This document shows positions 43,301 through 54,600 of a stretch of 64,000 bases of DNA, piece by piece (the first letter of the stretch is position 1; each line of letters opens with the position of its first letter). The notes beneath the pieces were generated by a model. The model had not been told where the DNA came from. It saw only the letters and a list, made by a program, of their open reading frames with translations, and did not search any database. A program made the translations under genes and the position numbers. Origin of the DNA: Crotalaria pallida (lineage: Eukaryota; Streptophyta; Magnoliopsida; Fabales; Fabaceae); the NCBI GenBank assembly GCA_037953625.1, contig CM075650.1, positions 43,156,206 to 43,220,205 of the forward strand, written 5' to 3'.

Positions 43301-43977
43301 CATCAACACTGGTGGATGGTGGAGGGCTTGCCGGGGCTGGAGATCGTGATGCGGTACCGCATCGTCGCCGTGAGCCACCTTTGCACTGGTACGAAATCGC
43401 GGACAGGAGGGGCACCGCAACAGAGCAAGAGAAGCGCGGTGCGGTCGTGGGTTTGCAGCAGAGGCGGCGAGCATGGAAGGTGAATGACTTCACCTCCTCC
43501 CTCTGACCCCGGCGATTGGAGACGGAGACGGAGAGAAAAACGGGTGTGAATCGAAACAGAGGGAAAACCAGAGGTTCAGCGGCGGAGTGGGGACTCGGGC
43601 CTGCGGTTCGATCACGAACGAACCTGCAACAATGATGAAGGTGCGGGTTGAGTCGCGAGTCGCTGTTGGAGATGACCCCCGGTTCCGATTACAGTGGCTG
43701 TTGGCGGCGCAGATATGGTGTTCGAATCTTCATGGTCATGGTGTGTTCGTACGGCGGCGGTGGGCTCTTCCGTCTTGGTGGGCTGCGCAATCATGGTGGC
43801 ACTTGAAGGATAAGGACCACCACTGTGATGAAAGCGAAGGAGCAGTGGCACTGTGAACGACACCGTGTACGATACCGACAAAGCATGGTGAACCTCAACC
43901 AGAGCCACACGTGGTTTTTTTTTTTTTTTAATGTGGATAGGGATCGAAGTTTATCGTTTTCCCACAGACAGCGCCAA
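40358..43977 (-). other. Right interior of T: no recognisable gene
   Basis: Rich in CCGAG/GCCGAG words. A unit of about 100 bp (GATGAAGCGG, GCCGAGGAAGCAAGAACAG) is duplicated at about 41171-41345. The stretch 41880-42960 is AT-rich and featureless. (TTC)n lies at about 43013-43037. Inverted-repeat words GGGCCTGATTAGGCCC embedded in T runs occupy about 43045-43195. A GC-rich island at about 43195-43900 has overlapping frames on both strands but no domain I recognise. Confidence 0.55.
43959..43976 (-). promoter_or_regulatory. Primer-binding site of T
   Basis: The minus strand reads TGGCGCTGTCTGTGGGAA, one base from the LTR. It differs from the PBS of R (TGGCGCCGTCTGTGGGGA) at two of 18 positions. 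Confidence 0.8.
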
Positions 43978-44308
43978 TGTAGTGGATCTGAGACATAGAT
44001 CCACCACGAAGTGTGTTTGGTGGTTGTTGCAGCTGACGAGGGTGACCCCGGTCCTACGTACCCCCAGTGATAAGGGGATCAAGCCACACGTAGTTCTTGA
44101 GAGTAGGGATGAGAGAACATACCTTAGCCCCTATAGCATGGCGATACTTATAGGGGAAGTTGTGTTGTGATGCCTTATGGGCTGTTCGGCCCAGTAGGGT
44201 TGACATGGCTCTTAGAGGATAAGAAGGATGAGTTATTCACCCTTATCCTGTACTAGAGAGCTCATGCTTATCCTGTAGCGGTAGGATTTATTATTGGTTA
44301 ACCCTACA
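43978..44308 (-). repeat. 5' LTR of T
   Basis: 331 bp, same termini and nearly the same sequence as 31028-31359. It is followed by the TSD CATAT at 44309-44313. Confidence 0.87.
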
Positions 44309-44313
44309 CATAT

Positions 44314-46329
44314 ATTCATTTAAACATAATACTTTTCCCAAAATCATTTAATTCATATATCTCCTTTAAATCAAAAGCCGATTAGAAAGTTATCATTTAC
44401 AACACAATTTCAAACAATCTATTTTAGCATAACTTCTTAAAACATACTCATTGCTTTTATGTCACTTCGTTGAAAAGGACCCTAGTCTATTTCCCATGCC
44501 TAGGCCGAATCTAATTTGACAAAATAATGTTCTTGGTTCACTTTGTCAACATGTAAAAACACAAGATTCTTAAATCAAAAGAAATTAATCATGCATGCAT
44601 CCTTTTTCATGAAAACAAAACATAATCTCTTGGTTTAAGGCTTAAGCCGAATGCTCACTATTACAAATCAAGATTAAACTTAAAATCTTTAACATGCAAA
44701 ACATGAATCAAGTTAAAGAAATCATTTTCCGAAGTTGTTTCCTTGGTTTCTTTATCAAACCGTGAGGATCCTTAAAAAAAATAAAATCTCTTTTCTCAAA
44801 AACCACATGCATACACCTAGATCTTAGGGATCAAGTCATGAAATCAACCAAAATGGTACAAATCAAAGATGAAAATCACTTAGGGTAAGAAGAAGTCAAA
44901 ACCGTGACATGAAGTGAAGGGGAATTAAATCTTTTGGTTCAAAAACATCATGCATGTATCAAAGCTCAAGACTTGTCCATAGATCAACACAAAGTCAAAA
45001 CTTTTTATTTATAATTTTCATGAAAAGATTTCAAGAACCAAAACTTTTCAAAGATCAAAACAAAATTAAAGCTTCATTAAGTTCAAGTTAAAATCAAACA
45101 CTTCCAATTACTCAAATTAACTTTTCTAATCATAAGATTAACATGCAATGGCTTGAATTAAATCAAAAGCATCTAAGCCTACACTTTTGGTTATGGCCGA
45201 ATCATTTAGTTTAGGATCTAGGACTTTACAAATTTATTTATTCTTAAAATTTTAAGATCAAGGCATAAACAAAGCATGAATGTACTCAAATCATCAAGAT
45301 CATCATCAACCAACATGCAACACCAAGATTTCAACATTATTGTTAAGAAAGTTTAGATCTTCCATTTATTTACCAAAGAAACTCAAAAACACATTATAGT
45401 TCACGGTTTTAAGAAAGAGAGTTTAACACACAAGAGATATACTTTAAATTTTACAAAAAGCACCAAAACTTTTTAGATCCTTGAGATTGATGTTGAAAAA
45501 CTTTAAGATCTTTAATGAAGATCTTAACCGAGTTAGGAAGTCCGGTAGTTAGACGTTTACAAGTTATTTTTAGTCTTGAAAGTTCAAGATCAAACATAGA
45601 CAAAACTTAGAAAATTAACATGCAAAGAAGGAAAGAAAGAAAGATTACAAGATTAAAGAAAACTAAGCTATTACAATTTCCCTCATAATCCTCGAGCTAC
45701 CCACCAAAGGAAAGTTGGTCTTCTAACTTCTATGTGCTTGGATCTTCAAAGAAAGCTCTAGGTTTTGGCTTGGTTTTCTCCCCCTTCTTCCTTTCTAGCT
45801 CACGGCCTTTTCTCTATTTCTTTAGGTGTGTGCTGAGAGCTTAATGTTTGCTCTCAACCCAAGTGTTTGGAAGGTGAAGGAAATGAAAGAAAAGTAATGG
45901 AAATGAACTATGGGTGGCGATGTATATAGGCAAAAGCAAGGACATGATACTTTCCTCTTTTGTCCTCAAAAGAATTCGGCCAAGGTGTAGATGGAAGGGG
46001 TAATTTTGGCAACTCAAAGGTTTGCATGGGTGGATGTTAGCATTTCTAAGGGGACAATGTAGGGAACATTAGGTACTTAGGGGTCATTTAGGCTTTTGAC
46101 TTGTGGTTTATCTTTAGGGTTTCCATCAACTTGGTTAGGGTTTAGTTAGGATTTGGTTACTACTTAGTTACTTGCTTAGGACATTTCTAGGCTTCTCTAC
46201 ACACTCACGCATACACGGCACACCCATATATTCATGCATACACATACTCATTTTCACACCATACACATACATTCACATACACACACGGCCAAACATACAC
46301 ATGCACACACACATTACTCACACGTATAC
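44314..46329 (-). repeat. X segment 3
   Basis: Continuation of the X LTR, non-coding, matching about 13250-15250 of the M LTR. A CA-rich segment lies at about 46200-46325. TATAC at 46325-46329 is the TSD of V. Confidence 0.8.
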
Positions 46330-46728
46330 TGTAATAGCCCGATTTTCGTAAACCGAAAATAATTGACTTTTATTCATTAACGTTGTAAAAATGAGGCAAA
46401 ATTTTTTTTTATAAAACTTTGTTGAAGTGTTTGAAAACATCAGTGAAGAGTTCTTGATGTACTTCAACACTTTCTTTCGAAAACTGAGTTGTTACTAAAA
46501 CCTTTCTTTTCATAACACACTTGTCTCCATAAAAGATCTTGGCCTCAAATCATCTTGACAGTTTCCAAAAACTTTTCATGGATTAACTTTAAATAAAAGT
46601 AGGCTCCACAAGTCAAATTAAAAATTTGTTCGATTACATAAATGGTTCATGGCTTCGGTAATCCCTAAATCAAAACAATCACCACAATCTAAACTAACTT
46701 CACTAATCTTAAACTACCCTATTGAGAA

Positions 46729-46929
46729 CTATGGGAGGAAGATCCTCCTTCTTTTCTTTCGTCCTCTTTTTGCTCTCGAAGGTGTTGCCCTCCTTTTTAT
46801 GATTCCCTCCTTGACAGTAGATTCCGGCTCCGCTCCATTGAGAGTGGTGGAGTTCCTCCGAGCCTCATACCGAATCTTCTCTTTGTAATCCCTGTAGCCT
46901 TGAACGGTTACTTCCATCCGTTTCTCCAT
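46729..46929 (-). CDS. Small basic ORF inside LTR V
   Basis: 66-residue frame just downstream, in LTR sense, of the conserved block at about 46968-47015. VTVQGYRDYKEK, STTLNGAEPES and PSRAKRGRKKRRR align with VTVRGYRSYEQK, PTTLDGVELES and PSGVKKGRKKKG of the Q frame at 59223-59636. The product would be very basic at its C-terminus. Shared reading of two diverged LTRs suggests past coding, but nothing known is recognised. Confidence 0.35.
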   Translation of the reverse strand: MEKRMEVTVQGYRDYKEKIRYEARRNSTTLNGAEPESTVKEGIIKRRATPSRAKRGRKKRRRIFLP

Positions 46930-49900
46930 CTGCCTGTTGAGACATCAGCAGCACCGATATGCCAACGAACAGGAGAGAGTAAGCATTCCGAATGATGGAT
47001 CGTCGACTGTGTGGGATTACGCTAGGCAAGATAATAGGACCATACAAGCATACTATATAACACACAGGCACACAACAATCAAACATATCATTATTATTAT
47101 TATCCTCTTTTATGCATTTCTCATGAGTATTCTTTCTTTCCTTATTTCATTCCTTTACTCCCCTTAATTTCTCATTTTCTTTTCATCCAGTCTTATCAAT
47201 TTACCCTCTTTAACGCTTTGGGGGGAAATACCACACATCATCAGGATATTCACTTCGTTCTCGTCTATCACTCACGTCTACATCTCCTCGATCATCCACC
47301 CAACCTAGTCGGAAGCAAACAGGAGTACAGGACCTTTACCATGCGGGCACGACGGTTGTCACAACACATAATGGTCCCAGACCAGGAGGACCTCGTCCTC
47401 AAATCATGTCAATAATATCAAGGCTCACTATCCACGCAGTGGCAAACACAATGCCCCGTTCCAGTCCCTCTCACTGTTCTCGATTTGCAATCTAGGGGGC
47501 GACAGTATGTTTCTAGTGGGCCCGCAGAACTTACCACGACATTAGACCCAGTCCCCACCACGTTAGTGCGCCACCTGTGGAGTTCGTTCTGCCCAGAAAC
47601 ATACTCTAGACTTCTTGACGTTTCACTGTCATCGTCCTCCCCTAATGCAATCTCGTCCTAAGTATCCGCAGATACTTATCGTTTCTTCCTCTCCACTACT
47701 TCGCACTCTCATACCTCACCGCGCATGTCTTTTTAAAGTCTTTTAATCTTTTTAATTACCCTAAGGTCGGCCCGTCCTTCGTGCAACCCTTCAACGAGTC
47801 CCGACCACTAACTTGGCACAAACTTTCCCTCATCATTTCTCACATAGCACAGAGCTGGGATCACATCACAATCTAAAATCTCATTTCCCAAACTTTCTCA
47901 ACATTCTCCATTTCTCGCAATCCTCTCACTTCAAAATCTTTTCTCAGAACACTCTTTTTCAAAAACTATTCTCAAAACTCCATTTCACAAACTTTCACAA
48001 ATATTATTTCACAAACTTTTCATAAAGTTCCCTCTCGTAAATTTTCTCAAAATCTGATTTCACATCTTCTGAAAATCTCCTTTTTAAAACACTTCACAAA
48101 ATTTCACTTCAAAAGTGTTTCCAAAAATACTTTCTATAATATTCTTTTCAAAAACCTCTTTTCAAGAACTTTTGCAAAAGAATTTCTTTTCACCCTTTTC
48201 CACAAGATCTCTTTTCAAAAATCTTTTCGAAAATCTCTTTTCAAAACCTTTTCAAAAACCGTTTTTCAAAAACCTTTTCAGAAATTACAACTTCGCTGAG
48301 CGCTAATGGAGGAGCAAGCTCAACTCAACACTAGTCCTAGACTAAAACCAAAAACCAAGGAGCCCAGCTCCGCTCAATTCACATCTCACATCAACATCGC
48401 TCTCCCAGCTCTGGCTCGTTCTAAACATTATCATTCATTCATTCTTTCCCCAATCTCAATTCTTTCTTTCTTTTCCATCCCATACTTCGTTTCCAATCAT
48501 TATTTCTTTCTCTTTGTATCTTATCATTATTACTTTCTCATACTTATAACTTTACTTTCTCTTTCATTGATTTCCTTCCTTTATTCAGAACGTAACAGAC
48601 GTCCACCAGTATATTACACGTTCCAGTCAACAGCATTAAATTCCAACACGCATAATCAAATAAATAAATATAAACATGCTATCCATACACACAACCAGTA
48701 CACAATAACAATGTGGTCTTCGTCACCTTCGTATAAGTGGCCACACAAAGCAAACAATTGCCACTATACTACTAACTCCGAACCACTTAGTTCCGATCAT
48801 TGAGATGATACGGAACGTCCTAATAAATCACCTAATTACCATGGTGTCTTAGGAAAACTTCTCTCTCACCTGAGGTCCAGCAATTTATATGCATACGCTC
48901 TCCTCGGATCCTTGTCTCTGCCAGTTGCCCAATCCCTCATCTTTAAGATTCCTCGTACTAAATAAAATACGTTTATGTCATTAATTGATATTAAGAAAAT
49001 ATTTTCTTAACTCATTTCACATTTCATTCCTTATCGGAAGACTTAAGAACGTAATTATTTTCTCAAAACAACTCTAATACTTTCTAGCACTTTAAATTCT
49101 TCAAAATCATTTGAAAACATCATATAAAATAATTTAAATCATTTGATTTAGTTGCTGGTCCGTCTTGGACAGCACCTAAAACATGTTTGGAAACACCGAA
49201 AAATGCATCGTTTTTGATCCGGGTTTTCTTAAATTAATTATTACTTGAAAATTTTACTTTAAATCATTTGAACATATTTTCAAAGTTAAGAAACCATTTT
49301 AAATAATTCTGGACAGCGAGGAATTATTTTATAAAAATTACATTGATAAACTCCGAAAACATTTCAAAAACACTTTCCACTTTAAATAATTCTTTAATTC
49401 AAAATTAACAATTCACCAAGTATATAACCAATTAAATCAACATCAAGGAAAGTATACAACTTCACAAATAGTTCATAACACAAACACTTAGGCATACATA
49501 AATTCACAACCACATTGGACCAAAGATTTAAATCAAGCACAATTATTTCGTTTACTTTAAACAACTTCATTCTTTTCAAAAATCATCATGTGCATTTTAT
49601 TTCATGCAATTAAACTCCCTAAATTGATTTACTCCATATGACCGAATGACATCAAGGGAAACAATTCAAAGATCACAAATTTAAAGCATATAAATCAACT
49701 TAGTTTATTTCAAGCACTTAAATTCTATTTCCTTTATAATGCAACAAAGTCATTTAATTCAGTTATTCCTTATATTTTCCAATTAAAAACTGATTATAAA
49801 TTTAAGTATGTATAACACAATTTCAAACACTTGAATTTAACAATATTCTCCAAGGCATACTCATTACTCTAAGTCAATTCATGAGAAAAAGAGTTCTAGT

Positions 49901-51666
49901 CTACTAATCATGTATAGGCCAAATCTAAGTTTGACAAAAACAAGGTTTTATTTTCAAATCTTTCATATGCATTCACATAATGCATGAATCACTTTTTCAA
50001 AAACTTATTTCTTTTGGGTTCTTTTACAAAACCGAATTGAACAAAACCACAACACAATTCAAATGCATTTTTCTCAAAATAAAATCACAAACCTAATCAT
50101 TTTAACAAGTCAATCACATGCAAGGATGAATTTAGCCTATTTATCCTAGGGTAGGCCGAATCATCATTATAGGAAAAACAAAGTCTTTGGTGCAATTTTC
50201 TACATGCAAGCCTTAAAATTAACAAATCAAAACATGCACTTTCAACACATGGTTTTAGAAAAATACCACTCCCTTTTCCTCACAAAACCGTGACCTCTTG
50301 GTCATTTCAAACATGTTTTCATTTTTTATTTTTATTTTGCATGTGCTTTTAAAATCATTTGAAGTAAAATAGGATTACATGCAAGAGTCTTTTATGAAAA
50401 ACAATCATGATCTTTTTGTTTTTTTCAAAGCTTGACCGAAAACACATCAACAAAAATCAAGTGAAAACTTAGATCCTTAACTTTCAAACACACTTGTATT
50501 TAGATCAAAGTAAAAATCATTTTGTAAAAGTTGTTTTTCTTTTCTTCCTCATCAAAACCGTGACTAATCATAGAGAATCACATAACTTCTATTTATTCAA
50601 GACATCATTAAACTCAATATTGTAACATGCAAAAGATCAATCAAAAGAAATTAAGCTTTCAGGTATAATAACACCAAACCGTGGCCATCATAAAGGAAAA
50701 TCATCAATAAACTCAATCATTTTCAAAGATCTTAGCATCAAAACTCAAACATCAAGTACATCATAAGCATAGATCTTGACATGCATGAAGTCACAAACAC
50801 TAGATCCTTGAAAAACCTTTCATGAAAACTTAAAATCAAACCTTTTCAAAAACACTTTTAAGAAATCAAAGAGGAAAACTTAGGATCATTAGAGAAGACA
50901 TTTTCTTAAAAAAACTTCAAGATCAAGTTCAAAGATCAATCATGCAGGTAAAGGAAATCACTAGACCTAATCATAAGGACAAATATGCGTCAACACTTTT
51001 TCAAATAAAATCAAAGTCTTAGAAGAAAAGTATGAAAACGAAAAAAGTTTTAAAACTTTTAGATCATGAAGTAAGATTCTTACTTAATCAAAACTTTTCA
51101 AGAATCAAGTCCAATATCTTTGGTTTCTCTCTTTTCCTCACGGTTCATTTACTCTTTCTAAGGTCCATGGTTTTCTCCTTCTCTTCTTCACTATCTTGGC
51201 TCAATTTCCCTTAGGTTGTGAAGAGTTTGGGTTGGTTCTTCCTCCCTTACAATTCGACCACTCTCTTTCTTTCTCTCTCTCACCAAGAGCTTGATGTAGC
51301 TCTTTGGTGTTGTGTTTAGTTTGGAAAGAAATGAAGAAGATGAAACAAGAGATGTGGGGGTGTTGATCACTCCCTCACGGTTTGTTAGTGTGTGTGTGTT
51401 GGTATTGTTGTCGAGAGAAAGGATGAAGATGAAACAATGAAACAATGAAAATAAACTCACTCCCTCTCATACGGTTTTGGCCTCTTCTTTACCTTCCCTC
51501 ACTTTCTCTTATTTGCCATCAAGGGCTTGCATGGGGGGTTTGTTTGCAATTTCCTTGGCCTTCGTTCCTTCCCACGGCTCCTTCCTTGTTCCTTCCTATT
51601 TCTTTTTCTTTTATTTTTTCCTTTCCCTCTTAAGTCATGTTTTGGTCATGTAGATGATGTCATTAG
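46930..51666 (-). repeat. V left part, non-coding
   Basis: AT-rich LTR sequence. It carries the conserved block at about 46968-47015, the GGTGTCTTAGG block near 48843, and recurrent CATGCA and AAACCGTGA-type words at about 50280-50700. ATTAG at 51662-51666 is the TSD of W. No gene recognised. Confidence 0.7.
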
Positions 51667-54600
51667 TGCAACACCCCGATTTGACAACTTGAAAATAAAA
51701 TTTCTTTAATTAATATAGTTAAAATTTGGGCCAATTTTTTTTTTTAAAACAGTGTTATACAAGGTGAGAACACTTAGATTTTCAAATCATGTTTGCAATT
51801 TAAACTCATGTTCTCACATTGCATAAAACCTTTCAAGTTTCAAACCGAGATGTTACGAAACATCGCACTCTGAAACTTTTTTTCACAAAATACATTTAAA
51901 AGCCCATTTCGTTTGTTTTAACCGTAAAACTTAATCTCGGTTATCCAGTTTTGTAAAACATAATTCGGGTGCACATGTGGATGCAGCTAATGATGTCTAA
52001 GTACCTGGTAAGGGATTACAATACTTGAACATAGACACTACAACAATAGATCTCTGTCCAACGTATGCTCCTCCGAAGAGTCGAACCATCAACCATCGAG
52101 TCCTCGAGCCGAGCTTGACCATCTCCTCCTTCGAGACTCCATCTCGGTCGGGTCTTCGTAGGCTATCACGTGAAGCGTCGACTCCCAATATAATCTACTT
52201 ACTCTGTCGCCTGTGGACATCATCACAGAAGTCCACAGGGACGGGAAAAGACAGAGAGAGTAAGCATTCCGAACGACGCATCGTCGGCGGTGTGGGTTTA
52301 CGATAGGCAAAATATTAAGACAATACAAGCACACAACGATACACATTCACAACACAACAATACAACAGATAATTATGCAGGATGCATGAGGATGCGATGC
52401 AATCGTCACATTATCTAATACTTTATCCTTATCTTAAGGGAATCTCTTAATCAATTCATCTCACAAAGTCGAATCTCTTTAACAGCTTGTCTCGCAAAGT
52501 CAAAGTTTCTTTGTCCACATATCTCGAGTCCATATTATCGGAAATTCAGGCTTTATGGTTTGGGTTCAGGTCTACATCTCCTTGGGATCCATCCACCTAA
52601 TCGGAAGCAATCAGAAGTACAGGATCTCTACCACACCGGCTTCAGGAGACCACACCAAGATACACTATAAAATTGCCCGGGAAAAATGTCATGACAAAGG
52701 GTGTCGACCTCCACCGTGTTCAAGCATCCCTCTTCCGATCCTGATTTAGTCAAGGGGGCGTCAGTCATCTGTCTAGTGATCATGCAGTACTTCAGCTACG
52801 ACACCAGACTACTCACCCTACCCCGGATGGTCAACCCAGGTCACTGTAGCTTTTCCCCGCCTAGACAGACTCCTCATAGGCTTCTTGACGAATCACCGTC
52901 ATTACCTTCCCCTATCCTAATCATCAAGTGAGTACCGCGTAGGTAAACACCGTGTCTTCCTCTCCACTACTTCGGGTAAGGGTTTCAAGTCGGAACGGTT
53001 ATATTCGTTTATCCTATTGTCGACCCATCCTAAGTCACCTCTGTCATATAGCACCAACCATATGCGGGTTACTTCTTGTGGGACTCGACTACTATATTTG
53101 ACGGGCTCCGACCCATCCTGAGTCGTGCTCAGCACGTAGCCACAACCATATAGATACACTCTCAATCATGTGGCAACACCCATATAGATACACTTTCAAT
53201 CATGTGGCAACAGCCATATAGACACACTTTCAATCATGTGGCAACAGCCATATAGACACACTTTCAATCATGTGGCAACAGCCATATAGATACACTTTCA
53301 ATCATGTGGGAACAGCCATATAGATACACTTTCAATCATGTGGCAACAGCCATATAGATACACTTTCAATCATGTGGTTTCGACCACTTAGATACACTTT
53401 CAATTTGTGGCTACGGCCGCACAGATACGCCTTCAACTTGTGGCTACGACCACTTAGATACACTTTCATCATACCACACTCCAGACATCGTCATCGTCAC
53501 AGTATCCGCTCGTTCCACGCACTCGGCGCATCAGCATCATCCGGTTCCATTACGCGTTTCACCCTTTAGAGTATCGCTCTAGTCGTTAGGGGGAATTTCT
53601 TATAGTTTTCTATGTGTCTTCTATTCTTATCTTATAACGCGGGATGATGCATTATGCATATGCAATGATAATAAGCAGCAATATATCTCACCATAAACAA
53701 ACATATCAATCAATCAATACCATGTAATAGTATAGGTCTGAGTCTTCGTATACCGCGATACAGACAATCACACAATTTATCGGGTATACTACTAGCTACG
53801 TTAGACCTTTACTCCGACTTTGAGAGAGTACGGAGTGTCCTAATAGATCACCTAAATACCACGGTGTCTTAGGGAAGCTTCTCTCTCACCTCAACTCCAG
53901 CAAATACCTCGTCCAAAATCGTTGCGGGTCCTCCCAACTGTCAGCTGCTCCAAGTTCTTCACTCATACGTACCTTATACTAGATAGGAGACACTAACGTT
54001 ACTAGTCTATCTAAATGATCGTCATACTTAAAATCAAAGTGTGTTTTCGAAAACTCCTTTCACTTCTTGTCGGAAAATCGTAAAACATCAAGATCTTCTC
54101 AAATCAAAATCCAACTTTCATTGTACGTTAAATACTTTGAAATCATTTTTTTTAATAAGAAATACAACTTATAAAACTCTGGACAGCATCATATTCCAAG
54201 TCTTAAATTCATTTTCTATTGTCCAAAACCAATTTAAATCCATAAACAAATTAAGTATCTCGAAAACAATTAAATAAACACTTTGATCAACACTTTCTCA
54301 AGTCCAAACACTTAAAATCAAACATGGGCAGCATGATGCTTCAAATAAGACAAACCATTTAGCACATAGCACATTTTCAAATCATAATTTCAAACTAATA
54401 GCCTAGACCTAAACACCGTAAACAATTGATTTTGCAAACTCATTCATGCATAGTCTAAACATACCATCAAGCAATCACTCATTCAATTATTTCAAGACAT
54501 TATAATCATCATACATATCCAGCCAAGTCATGAAATGAAGTACAAAATTCATGTTTGTCAAAAACATTCAAATAAAGCTTGTGTTCAATTATGGGAAAGC

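Larger units (their letters stand above)
31028..44308 (-). mobile_element. T: non-autonomous LTR element hosting Athila-2
   Basis: LTRs of 332 and 331 bp at 31028-31359 and 43978-44308 are nearly identical, and the TSD CATAT is at 31023-31027 and 44309-44313. The PBS next to the right LTR and the purine tract next to the left LTR both read on the minus strand. Without Athila-2 the interior is about 4.1 kb, with no recognisable gag or pol. PBS and core-promoter sequence resemble element R, so a Tat-type partner may mobilise it (inference). Confidence 0.87.

Noticed and set aside
43149..43506. Frames on both strands in the GC-rich island of T
   Set aside because: No recognisable domain or start context, and low-complexity ends from T runs. 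Kept only as a composition finding.
53134..53467. Possible CRISPR-like array
   Set aside because: Units are directly adjacent with no unique spacers, in plant LTR DNA.
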